The notes beneath the pieces were generated by a model, which worked only from the letters and a program-made list of their open reading frames with translations, was not told the origin of the DNA and made no database searches. The translations under genes were made by a program, and so were the position numbers. A stretch of 61,372 bases of DNA from Anaerolineaceae bacterium (GTDB lineage: Bacteria; Chloroflexota; Anaerolineae; Anaerolineales; Anaerolineaceae), in NCBI GenBank assembly GCA_016936755.1, contig JAFGXF010000080.1, positions 1-61,372 on the forward strand, read 5' to 3'. This document shows, in pieces, positions 9,673-17,606 of the stretch; the stretch's first letter is position 1; each line of letters opens with the position of its first letter.

Positions 9673-10194
9673 TTAGAGTCTATTAATTGTTTTAATTTCC
9701 ATTGATAAACGTCCGAAACTGATCAGATCTCCCGTCTTAATCGGGTAATCCATATTGGGCGATAGTCGTATTCCGTTGATTTGTGTGCCATTGATTGAAG
9801 TCAGGTCCCTGATAAACATTTCCTTTTCCGTGGTCATGATCAATGCATGAATTCTTGAGACTCCTTTTTCCAATCCATCATAAGGGGTTAAATCGAAATC
9901 TGGTATTACCGCCTGGCCTAAGGCTGCCCTTCCCAGCGTATATTCGTTTTTCTGAATTCGAATAACCACATCTCTGTTATTAATCTTTGCTGCGATTGCC
10001 ACATTGATCTCGCCCTCCATTCTCATGGACTTCGATAGACCCTGGATCACACTACTATCAATAGTATCTATGGATGGCGTTAGATTGGCCTCTTCAACTT
10101 TAGTCTGTTCAGATAAGACCATTGTCTCACCGCATTTGGTACAAAAGAGTGTACCATCTGGTTCTTTATTGGAGCATTTCGTGCATATGGCCAT
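9673..10194 (-). CDS. Zinc-ribbon plus FHA domain protein
   Basis: A 173-residue protein with an N-terminal zinc ribbon (C4-x2-C7 and C18-x2-C21), a linker containing several Ser/Thr residues (LTPSIDTIDSS) and a C-terminal FHA domain. FHA domains bind phosphothreonine peptides. Visible signature elements are GRAALGQ, the SRIHALI segment and the IRDLTSINGTQINGIRL stretch. Threonines in the linker could be substrates of the operon's kinase, as in the GarA/OdhI type of FHA switch (analogy only). The start overlaps the stop of the J/VWA gene by one base, so the two are translated together. It is cytoplasmic, with no membrane segment. Confidence 0.9.
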   Translation of the reverse strand: MAICTKCSNKEPDGTLFCTKCGETMVLSEQTKVEEANLTPSIDTIDSSVIQGLSKSMRMEGEINVAIAAKINNRDVVIRIQKNEYTLGRAALGQAVIPDFDLTPYDGLEKGVSRIHALIMTTEKEMFIRDLTSINGTQINGIRLSPNMDYPIKTGDLISFGRLSMEIKTINRL

Positions 10195-11669
10195 CAGGGT
10201 GTCTCCAGCTTTCCGGGTAATAAGCAGAGCTCCCTGGTTCCATAGCGGATTTTTTTCTCTGCTTCTTCTGTATATTTACCCTTTACTCCCAATTGAAGTG
10301 CTTCAGATTGGATAAACTCTGATAGCTGGCTGACACCCATCTCGCCGATCTTCTTTGCAATGTTTTGCAGGGTTTTCGTACCATTAGCGATGTTACCTTT
10401 TTTAATATCCAGGTTCGCACGCTCTTCCATCCTGAATAAAACAGCTTTTTCAACATACTGGTATACATACCGATTTAATGTGGGCATTGATTTTTCGTCC
10501 ACATTGGGTACTTGTATTTCCTCAACGAAAGATCGGGCTCGAATATCACAGCTGGGAATTTCAGCATTCAGGATTAACGTATCCAATAGTACTGAATCGA
10601 CCGGTTTTTTGATTGGATGCACTTCGTACTCCAACAACACTCTGAGGGTGTCTCCACTACTAAGATGCCCCAGATTATCCATGTTCTTAATATCCAACAT
10701 CTTTACCAAAGGTGAAAGTTGCATCGCAAAAATCAGGTTAGTCGCCTTGCTTCCCAGGTTTTCCAATGTTACATTTTCAACTTCATGATTGGACATTCTT
10801 TTTAGCTTGCTTTCAATGAAAGTGTGAAGCGCTTCTCCATCAGAGATATATTGACTCGTGTCACCACTATAACTGGCAATCTTATCAAGAAAATGCTCAT
10901 CCCATTCAGAACCCATACCCAATGTGGTAATTCCAATATCATTGTTCGCCGCCAAATATGCCAGCTCAATACACTTTTCTTCATCTCCATAAGTATGTCC
11001 ATCTGTTAGAAGGATTACTTGATGAAGATATTCATCCACCTTGTTCTTTAATATTTCATCTATACCAGCAGAGAGTCCTGCGAACATCTCGGTACCGCCA
11101 CCAGCCTCGAGTCCGCTGATGGCAGTTGATATATCACCCACCTCATAGACCCTTTTCGCAGGTATCAGTATTCTCGCCCGATCATTAAAGACGACCAGTG
11201 AGATGACATCATTTTTATCTAATGACTCAAGCAAGCCGCCAAGTATTCTCTTCACTGCATCCAGACGACTTCCTGCCATGGATGTTGATGTGTCCACCAG
11301 TAACGCAAGGTTAAATCTTTTAGTGCTTACTTTACCACTGACCTCACCTGGATCCATTTCAAGAAGTACGTCAATGATCTGAGGATCATTACTCATCTTG
11401 AGAACATTCCAACTGGTATGCTTATTTAGCTTCAATTGAGGATATTCGATCGCATTGACGTTTGATGAGACATCATACATATTACGTTCATTCGAATCTG
11501 ATAAAACCCTATAAGCTTCCTGAACGATAAAGAATTGATCCAACGTTTTAATGAACGGATTGGAGTCAGGATGATACTTCTTTGCCAATCTTTGATAAGA
11601 GCGTTTGATCATATCTTGATTGGCGTCCCGAGGTATGTTCATAACGTTGTAGTGATTCTTTTCATTCAT
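10194..11669 (-). CDS. J-domain and von Willebrand factor A domain fusion protein
   Basis: A 491-residue protein with two recognisable parts. Residues about 5-66 form a DnaJ J-domain with the HPD tripeptide at H33-P34-D35 and the closing helix FFIVQEAYRVLSD, which should stimulate a DnaK-type Hsp70. Residues about 119-290 form a VWA domain with a complete metal-ion-dependent adhesion site: DTSTS (D126, S128, S130), T193 in GGTEMFAG and D223 in LLTDGH. The rest (about 290-491) resembles the beta-sandwich and helical tail that follow VWA domains in other bacterial proteins. There is no signal peptide or membrane helix, so it is cytoplasmic. The gene overlaps the PP2C stop by 4 bases and the FHA start by 1 base. 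The J-VWA combination is unusual; its client is unknown. Confidence 0.9.
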   Translation of the reverse strand: MNEKNHYNVMNIPRDANQDMIKRSYQRLAKKYHPDSNPFIKTLDQFFIVQEAYRVLSDSNERNMYDVSSNVNAIEYPQLKLNKHTSWNVLKMSNDPQIIDVLLEMDPGEVSGKVSTKRFNLALLVDTSTSMAGSRLDAVKRILGGLLESLDKNDVISLVVFNDRARILIPAKRVYEVGDISTAISGLEAGGGTEMFAGLSAGIDEILKNKVDEYLHQVILLTDGHTYGDEEKCIELAYLAANNDIGITTLGMGSEWDEHFLDKIASYSGDTSQYISDGEALHTFIESKLKRMSNHEVENVTLENLGSKATNLIFAMQLSPLVKMLDIKNMDNLGHLSSGDTLRVLLEYEVHPIKKPVDSVLLDTLILNAEIPSCDIRARSFVEEIQVPNVDEKSMPTLNRYVYQYVEKAVLFRMEERANLDIKKGNIANGTKTLQNIAKKIGEMGVSQLSEFIQSEALQLGVKGKYTEEAEKKIRYGTRELCLLPGKLETP

Positions 11670-12463
11670 ACAGCTATCTCCCTGCTCTCTACCAATATTA
11701 CACTGATATTATCGGGACCTCCAGCCTTATTTGCTTCTGCCACTAATTGATCACATGCAATCTGGATATTTTTTGCTTTGGAGACAATTTTAATTATTTT
11801 ATTCTCATTCACAACGCCCCATAAACCATCACTGCAGAGTAATAGCCGGCTGTCATTTCTGAATACATGAGTGACAATATCTGCTTTCACCGAATTATCC
11901 CTGCCTACGGCTTTATACAAATAGTTCCTGTTCGGATGACTCAATGCTTCATCTTCTGAAATCTCGCCAGTATCGATTAATTTTTGAATGATTGAATGAT
12001 CTTTGGTCAAGTATACAATACTTCCATCACGCCCGATGAAATATGCCCGGCTGTCACCAATGTGGGCTAGTGTCAGCTGGTGATCCAACAACAATCCTGT
12101 GATGATGGTCGTACCTCCACCAGGCGCCAGATTTACTACAGCCTGCTGGGCATCCGTTATACTCTTCTCCATCGCCTCATGCAGGCTCATCATATTGTCT
12201 GTCATCACATCACTGATAAAGGGAATCATCATGTTCTTGATCAGTGATACTGCTGATGCATTTGTAGCTGCTGAACTGGCTGCCTCTCCGGCCACATACC
12301 CACCCATTCCATCTGCCACGATAAACAAACCAAATGCTTTAACACCAGAATTGTCAAAGGATAAACCCGTATTGACATAGATGCTGTCCTCGTTGTGGTC
12401 GCGTTGTTTACCGATGCTTTGGGCAAATGCAGCCTGATAGTGGATGATAGCGTTGTTGTTCAT
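11666..12463 (-). CDS. PP2C-type Ser/Thr protein phosphatase
   Basis: A 265-residue bacterial PPM phosphatase of the PrpC/Stp type, expected to reverse the action of Ser/Thr kinases. The metal-binding acidic motifs are present: RDHNEDS (D26), VADGMGGYVAGE (D51), HIGDSRAYFI, LLCSDGLWG and GGPDNISVILV. There is no regulatory domain and no membrane segment, so it is a minimal soluble catalytic domain. The kinase gene lies 93 bases upstream on the same strand, and the stop overlaps the J/VWA start by 4 bases, the arrangement expected of a kinase-phosphatase pair. Its natural substrates probably include the upstream kinase and the FHA protein (inference from position). Confidence 0.95.
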   Translation of the reverse strand: MNNNAIIHYQAAFAQSIGKQRDHNEDSIYVNTGLSFDNSGVKAFGLFIVADGMGGYVAGEAASSAATNASAVSLIKNMMIPFISDVMTDNMMSLHEAMEKSITDAQQAVVNLAPGGGTTIITGLLLDHQLTLAHIGDSRAYFIGRDGSIVYLTKDHSIIQKLIDTGEISEDEALSHPNRNYLYKAVGRDNSVKADIVTHVFRNDSRLLLCSDGLWGVVNENKIIKIVSKAKNIQIACDQLVAEANKAGGPDNISVILVESREIAV

Positions 12464-12556
12464 AATTTCCGTCGTAGTAAATTTATATGTCAGTTTTTTC
12501 TTCAGCTACCTGTATTATTTTATCATTATTAATTCTGCACAAGGAATTTATTCCTG

Positions 12557-14446
12557 TTACACTTTGATTGCATACAGCCTGTGATCCATTGAACCAATAT
12601 ATAACATATGACTAAAAAGAACAGGTGATCCAGTGATTGGTCCTTCTGTTTTATATTTCCAGACCATTCGCCCATTGGTGGCATCCAGACAATACAGATA
12701 TCCATCTGTAGAACCACAATATATGTTTTCTTCATAAACAGCTGGTGAGCCTGCTATTTGACCACCTGTCTTGAATTTCCACTTTTCCACAGGTCGAAAA
12801 ACATCTACACAATATAAGTAGCCATCCGCAGAGCCCACATAAACATAATCCTTGAATACCAGCGGAGAGGATATCGATCCCTTCTGCATGCGGTATCTCC
12901 AGATGATCCAGCCTGAGTTTTTGTCCAAAGCAAACAGATGTCCTTCCAATGAAGCAAATATCACTTCTTCCTGGTATACTGCCGGGGAAGAAGTTACAGC
13001 TCGTTTGGTTTTATTCCGCCATTTAATCTCGCCAGATAAAGATGCGCAATAAAAGTCCCCTTCTTCACAGCCAAAATAGAGAAGATCGTCATCCACCAAA
13101 ACTGAAGAACGAACTGGTCCAGCGGCTTCTATTTTCCACAAGGCATGACCGGATTCGGCGCTAACGGCATGAAGGCGTCCATCATCTGATCCAATATAAA
13201 TGACTTTATTGTATATTCTTGGTGAAGACCGAATTGCATCATCTGTGCTATAAGCCCATTTCAGCGACCCATCTTTCAAATACAAAGAGTATAGTTTCTT
13301 ATCTTCAGAACCGAAATAAATAGCGTTTTCCAGAACTGCCGGCTTAGATGCAATTCCCCCCTCAGTCGGCGCCTTCCATTCCATTTTTCCAGTATTTGCA
13401 TTGATTGCATACAGGTTCCGATCATATGCACCTACATAAACCATATCATTATAATAATACGGTGCCTGTCTGATTTCATCTTCACATTCAAAAATCCAAA
13501 CAGGTCTTACAGAGAAAACATCATTTGAAGAAGCGGTTTCATCCAGGCTTTTTTCTGCTCGATGAGCAGGCCGGCTGCCATGTAAACATCGATCCAATGC
13601 CGTTTTCATTTCCAAAATATTCGAATATCGTTCTTCCGGCTTATATCTGACCGCTCGATTGATAATATTCTCGAATTCCTCAGAAATATCCTGATTAACC
13701 GACCTGACCTTTCGTTCATGGAAAGTAAAAGGCGGTTCTTCGCGAGGATCCACTTTTGTGAGCAGGTAGTGTAAAGTAGCACCGAGTGAATAGATGTCAG
13801 CCTGGGGAGTTGCTTCTCCACGATATTGCTCCGGAGGAGAAAATCCTTCTGTACCGATCATTGTTCCTTTAACGCCCGTTTCAAATACTTTCGCAATACC
13901 AAAATCGATTAGAAATACATGGCTGTTGTTATCGATCATGACATTGGATGGTTTCATGTCACGAAAAACAATCGGTTTCGGATGGTAGTTGTGAAGATAA
14001 TACAGTACATCACATATTTCCAAAGCCCACTTTATTACTTGATCCTCGGGGATAAACCCTGGTGTATCGTTGATGATCTTTTCGAGATCCTTTCCTTGTA
14101 TGAATTCCAGGATAAGGTAAGAACGGTCACCTCGTGTGAAGTAATCTGCGATATGCGGAATGGCTGGATGACTCAAGCTTGCCAATATATTGGCTTCTCG
14201 CTCGAAGTTTTGTATAATGGAATCACGCAGCAAGCTGTCATCAGTATGCATCATCATCTCTTTAATGGCAACAAGCTTGACGGTGTTGGGGAAATGCAAA
14301 TCCCTGGCACAGTAGACTCCGGCCATGCCACCTCGTCCAACCATGGATTGTATTAAATATCGTCCATCAAGCTTTGTTCCAGGATGGAGGCGAGATGGAT
14401 TTGCACCCTGGTTATTATTTCCGTCGTCGATGATCCTGGTTTCCGT
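12557..14446 (-). CDS. Soluble Ser/Thr protein kinase with C-terminal PQQ-type beta-propeller
   Basis: A Hanks-type kinase followed directly by a beta-propeller of PQQ-like repeats. Counting from the proposed start, the ATP lysine is K62 (LVAIKE), the catalytic loop is FRDMKPSN with D163 (Phe replaces the usual His) and the metal aspartate is D181 in IDFGIAK. From about residue 315 there are roughly seven repeats of the type YVGAYDRNLYAINANTGK. No membrane helix separates the halves, unlike membrane kinases such as mycobacterial PknD, so the propeller should be cytoplasmic. The first ATG (14344) would cut through the first strand of the glycine-rich loop. The open frame continues upstream with a normal kinase N-terminus (TKLDGRYLIQS) but contains no ATG, GTG, TTG or CTG. 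ACG at 14446 lies 9 nt after a strong AGGAG. Confidence 0.88.
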   Translation of the reverse strand, partial: TETRIIDDGNNNQGANPSRLHPGTKLDGRYLIQSMVGRGGMAGVYCARDLHFPNTVKLVAIKEMMMHTDDSLLRDSIIQNFEREANILASLSHPAIPHIADYFTRGDRSYLILEFIQGKDLEKIINDTPGFIPEDQVIKWALEICDVLYYLHNYHPKPIVFRDMKPSNVMIDNNSHVFLIDFGIAKVFETGVKGTMIGTEGFSPPEQYRGEATPQADIYSLGATLHYLLTKVDPREEPPFTFHERKVRSVNQDISEEFENIINRAVRYKPEERYSNILEMKTALDRCLHGSRPAHRAEKSLDETASSNDVFSVRPVWIFECEDEIRQAPYYYNDMVYVGAYDRNLYAINANTGKMEWKAPTEGGIASKPAVLENAIYFGSEDKKLYSLYLKDGSLKWAYSTDDAIRSSPRIYNKVIYIGSDDGRLHAVSAESGHALWKIEAAGPVRSSVLVDDDLLYFGCEEGDFYCASLSGEIKWRNKTKRAVTSSPAVYQEEVIFASLEGHLFALDKNSGWIIWRYRMQKGSISSPLVFKDYVYVGSADGYLYCVDVFRPVEKWKFKTGGQIAGSPAVYEENIYCGSTDGYLYCLDATNGRMVWKYKTEGPITGSPVLFSHMLYIGSMDHRLYAIKV

Positions 14447-14460
14447 AGCTAATCGCTCCT
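14444..14460 (-). promoter_or_regulatory. Ribosome-binding site and proposed ACG start of the kinase
   Basis: AGGAG on the coding strand (plus positions 14456-14460) lies 9 nt before an in-frame ACG (14444-14446). It is the only strong ribosome-binding site in the open frame upstream of the kinase domain. The frame is closed by TAA at 14471-14473. Confidence 0.5.
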
Positions 14461-14546
14461 TTTTATCTAATTATATTGTCCAATACGTCTGGATGCAATG
14501 TTTATTCCGACTCGTGTCTTCCTCAATCAGGCTTTTGTTTTGCATC

Positions 14547-14552
14547 TATAAT
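14547..14552 (+). promoter_or_regulatory. -10 box of glnA
   Basis: TATAAT 38 bases before the glnA ATG, with a ribosome-binding site (ggag, 14581-14584) downstream. No good -35 element is visible at 16-19 nt, so transcription may need an activator. Confidence 0.5.
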
Positions 14553-14589
14553 AGCATATATACCCAAAATACTTATCCTTGGAGATTAA

Positions 14590-16008
14590 ATGTTTAACAC
14601 ATTATCTGAAGCCGAAAAGTATATTGATTCAAATGACATTCAGATGATCGATCTGAAATTCATCGATCTGATCGGTCGCTGGCACCATGTCACCATTACC
14701 AGAAATGAATTCAATGAAGATCTGATTTCTGAGGGTATCGGTTTTGACGGATCAAGTGTCGGCCTAAAAAGTGTTAAATCTGGTGATATGGCACTTATTC
14801 CAGATCTTGCTACTGGTGTGATCGATCCATTCTGGGAAACACCCACTCTCAGCTTCATCTGTAATACCGTTGAAGCAGATTCAAAAGTCTTGTTTCAAGA
14901 TGGACCCCGCTATATCGCTTCACGGGCAGAAAAGTACATGGTTGACTCCAAAATCGCCACCAAAAGCCTCTGGGGACCAGAATTCGAATTTTATATCTTG
15001 GAAAGGATAACATTTACAAATAAAAGCTACCATGCTTCCTATCGCATGGATTCATCAGAAGGTATGTGGAACAGCAACTCACCAGATGATCACAATACAA
15101 TTCCCACTCATGGTGGTTATCACGCCCTGCCACCTCGCGATCATCATTATCAACTCCGCTCCGAGATGATTTCTGCATTGAAGGATTTGCAAATTCCGAT
15201 AAAGTATCACCATCACGAGGTAGGTGCACCCGGTCAATCTGAGATAGAAACCCCCATGCTACCTTTATTATTAGCGGCAGATGCCATCATGATGATCAAA
15301 TATGTATCCAAAATGGTAGCCAGCCAACATGGTAAACACGTAACCTACCTTCCCAAACCATTCTTTGACGAAGCAGGAAGCGGAATGCATTTTCATATTC
15401 AGTTATTCAATGACAAAACGAATCTTTTTTATGACGCTGATGCAGATGATTTATTAAGTCAAACTGCACTATTTTTTATTGGCGGGCTCCTGACGCACGC
15501 GCCAGCGGTACTTGCTTTTACCAATCCGACAACGAATTCCTATAGACGCCTGGTTCCCGGTCATGAAGCCCCGGTAAATTGTTTCTTTTCAAGTGGCAAC
15601 CGAAGTGCGGCCATCCGTGTACCAAAGTATGCCACGCAACCGGATAAAGTCCGTTTTGAATTCCGTCCGCCAGATGGGTCATCCAATCCATACCTGGCAC
15701 TCGCAGCCATGCTGATGGCTGGACTGGATGGCATTCGGAACAGGATTGATCCTACCAAAGCCGGGTTTGGACCGATAAATGAGAATATCTTCTCATGGAG
15801 TCCGGAACAACGTTCCAAAATAAAAGGTTTACCTTGTTCTTTAGCCGAAGCAATGGATGCGCTTGCCAATGACAACGCTTTTCTTAAAGAAAATCAAGTC
15901 TTTAGTGACAACTTGATCGCCAATTGGATACAGACCAAGCGAGATGAGGATGTGTTATTATCCACCCGGCCTCATCCATATGAAATTGAAATGTATCACG
16001 ATATTTAG
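14590..16008 (+). CDS. glnA: Glutamine synthetase type I
   Basis: A 472-residue class I glutamine synthetase (ATP + glutamate + ammonia to glutamine), cytoplasmic and expected to form a dodecamer. Recognisable elements are the N-terminal FDGSSVGLKS loop, GPEFEFYIL with metal-binding glutamates, the HHHEVGAPGQSEIE segment, GSGMHFHIQL, the ATP/glutamate region NPTTNSYRRLVPGHEAP and the C-terminal RPHPYEIEMYHDI. At the site where enterobacterial enzymes have the adenylylated tyrosine (NLY), this protein has NIF with Phe at residue 401, so control by adenylylation is unlikely. The gene stands alone between the divergent signalling operon and a convergent membrane-protein gene only 3 bases after its stop. 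Confidence 0.97.
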   Translation: MFNTLSEAEKYIDSNDIQMIDLKFIDLIGRWHHVTITRNEFNEDLISEGIGFDGSSVGLKSVKSGDMALIPDLATGVIDPFWETPTLSFICNTVEADSKVLFQDGPRYIASRAEKYMVDSKIATKSLWGPEFEFYILERITFTNKSYHASYRMDSSEGMWNSNSPDDHNTIPTHGGYHALPPRDHHYQLRSEMISALKDLQIPIKYHHHEVGAPGQSEIETPMLPLLLAADAIMMIKYVSKMVASQHGKHVTYLPKPFFDEAGSGMHFHIQLFNDKTNLFYDADADDLLSQTALFFIGGLLTHAPAVLAFTNPTTNSYRRLVPGHEAPVNCFFSSGNRSAAIRVPKYATQPDKVRFEFRPPDGSSNPYLALAAMLMAGLDGIRNRIDPTKAGFGPINENIFSWSPEQRSKIKGLPCSLAEAMDALANDNAFLKENQVFSDNLIANWIQTKRDEDVLLSTRPHPYEIEMYHDI

Positions 16009-16011
16009 ATT

Positions 16012-16479
16012 TTACGGTGATTGTATTATCTGAAGATATTGACCGGCAGCCCATCCCTGCCGGTTTTCATCATACGATGAAACCACCTTCCACCAGAAAA
16101 AACCATCTTTTAATTCAGGGCCATCCATGATGGTAAAAACCTCATTCTCCATCGCCACAAATCTTGCCTGATTATCGATTCCAGGTGCAGCGCGTATGGA
16201 TAAACCGATACCGCCCGTACCATAGATTTGTACATAAGCTCCGCTTGAAAAATACTCATCCGGGGTTTGTACTGGTGTTATTTCATCTAAGTAAGTCAGA
16301 GTAGCAGTAATGGTTGCTGTTGATACGGCAATTTTCGTAATCACTGCTGTATTGTAAAATGATCCCTGCGTTAATCTGTTGCGAAACATAATGCTGGTTC
16401 CAATCAACATGCAAACGCAGATGATTGCCAATCCTGCTCCGGCAAATATGTATTTGTAAGTATCCTGTTTTCTTATCAT
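16012..16479 (-). CDS. Membrane-anchored protein with a bacterial SH3-type domain
   Basis: A 155-residue protein with one N-terminal membrane helix (about residues 9-30, IFAGAGLAIICVCMLIG) after a short basic start, a Thr-rich linker, and an extracytoplasmic domain resembling bacterial SH3 folds (LSIRAAPGIDNQARFVAMEN, GPELKDGFFWWKVVS and RQGWAAGQYLQII). SH3b domains commonly bind peptidoglycan or peptides, but no enzymatic domain is attached here. I prefer the ATG at 16479 over 16506 because it places the basic residues directly before the helix. A TATAAT box lies 10 nt upstream of it. It converges with glnA and diverges from the kinase gene at 16562. Confidence 0.75.
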   Translation of the reverse strand: MIRKQDTYKYIFAGAGLAIICVCMLIGTSIMFRNRLTQGSFYNTAVITKIAVSTATITATLTYLDEITPVQTPDEYFSSGAYVQIYGTGGIGLSIRAAPGIDNQARFVAMENEVFTIMDGPELKDGFFWWKVVSSYDENRQGWAAGQYLQIIQSP

Positions 16480-16489
16480 GGACAAACCC

Positions 16490-16553
16490 ATTATACCTGA
16501 TGACATTGCTAATATCTATGCGCATGTTGTCGTTTCTGCCGCTATGTTATAAT
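16490..16553. promoter_or_regulatory. Divergent near-leaderless promoters
   Basis: TATAAT read leftward (plus positions 16490-16495) lies 10 nt from the SH3-protein ATG. TGTTATAAT read rightward (-10 hexamer 16548-16553) lies 8 nt from the kinase ATG. Normal initiation about 7 nt after each box would leave little or no 5' leader. Confidence 0.55.
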
Positions 16554-16561
16554 TTTCTGGC

Positions 16562-17599
16562 ATGCCTATCGAAAACACGCCCAATCTCATACTCGGTAAT
16601 CGCTATCGCGTCATAAAGAAGATCGCAACCGGCGGGATGGCTTATGTTTATCTCGGGCATGATACCACCCTGGATCGATCGGTTGCGATTAAGATCTTAA
16701 AACAAAGTCTCTCTCGTGATAAAGCGTTTGCCGATCAGTTCCATCATGAAGCAAAAGCAGCAGCAAACCTGACTCACCCCAATATCGTGACTGTTCATGA
16801 TTTCGGTTTTGACAATACCAAGTTATTTATTATTATGGAATTTGTTGCCGGTTATGATTTACAGACCACTCTTATTCGTCAGCCATCGATCACATTATAT
16901 GAAATCCTGCAGCTGTTGATTCAGGCCTGCGATGGTATCGGTTTTGCACATAAAGCCGGAATTATTCATTGTGATCTAAAACCTCAGAATCTTCTGGTAA
17001 CTCACGATCATAAATTAAAAGTTACTGATTTTGGTATTGCGCGTGCAGTATCCGCGGCGACTTCAGATAGTATACAGAATCTCGTTTGGGGCTCACCACA
17101 TTATTTTTCACCCGAACAATCAGCTGGCTATCCACCCACCCCTGCATCCGATGTCTACTCATTAGGAGTTGTTTTATTTGAAGCACTAACCGGGATTCTG
17201 CCCTTTGAATCAGTTGACAATACTGAACTGGCTCGCATGCACCAGGAGGTCCTCCCACCCCGACCACGATCCATCAACCCCATGATACCGGCCATGCTTG
17301 AACAGGTCATGATAAAACTGCTTTCAAAGGATCCATCGACACGATACAGGACTGCAGATCAACTGGCAATTATCCTTCGCAATATCGCTCGTGAGAATCC
17401 ACAGCTTGCGAAAAGTATCCGAACAGTCCCTGCTTCAACAATTCCTGGAGATTTGGATAAGGGTTTATATCATCGATTCATGTCATCCGTAAAAGATCTG
17501 GATTGGGGCACGATCGCCCTGGCTATCCTTTCAACCTTGGCGGTGGGTGGGTTAATTCCTTTTTGGTTTTATGTATGGTTATCAATGAACGGCTATTAG
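16562..17599 (+). CDS. Tail-anchored Ser/Thr protein kinase
   Basis: A 345-residue Hanks-type kinase. The glycine-rich loop is IATGGMAYVYLG (21-32), the ATP lysine is K44 in VAIKIL, the catalytic loop is HCDLKPQN with D138, and the metal-binding DFG aspartate is D156. Cys replaces the usual Arg of HRD, so activation-loop control may differ from RD kinases. One hydrophobic helix lies near the C-terminus (about 318-342) with only a few residues beyond it, so the kinase is held on the inner face of the membrane without an external sensor, unlike PrkC/PknB with PASTA repeats. It precedes rpe by 7 bases, as prkC precedes rsgA-rpe in Bacillus subtilis. The -10 box 8 nt upstream suggests a leaderless mRNA. 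Confidence 0.94.
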   Translation: MPIENTPNLILGNRYRVIKKIATGGMAYVYLGHDTTLDRSVAIKILKQSLSRDKAFADQFHHEAKAAANLTHPNIVTVHDFGFDNTKLFIIMEFVAGYDLQTTLIRQPSITLYEILQLLIQACDGIGFAHKAGIIHCDLKPQNLLVTHDHKLKVTDFGIARAVSAATSDSIQNLVWGSPHYFSPEQSAGYPPTPASDVYSLGVVLFEALTGILPFESVDNTELARMHQEVLPPRPRSINPMIPAMLEQVMIKLLSKDPSTRYRTADQLAIILRNIARENPQLAKSIRTVPASTIPGDLDKGLYHRFMSSVKDLDWGTIALAILSTLAVGGLIPFWFYVWLSMNGY

Positions 17600-17606
17600 G
17601 TGAAAA

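Noticed and set aside
12557-14344. A frameshift hiding the true kinase start
   Set aside because: The frame upstream of the ATG encodes a normal kinase N-terminus without interruption for over 40 codons, so a missing start codon rather than a frameshift explains the data.
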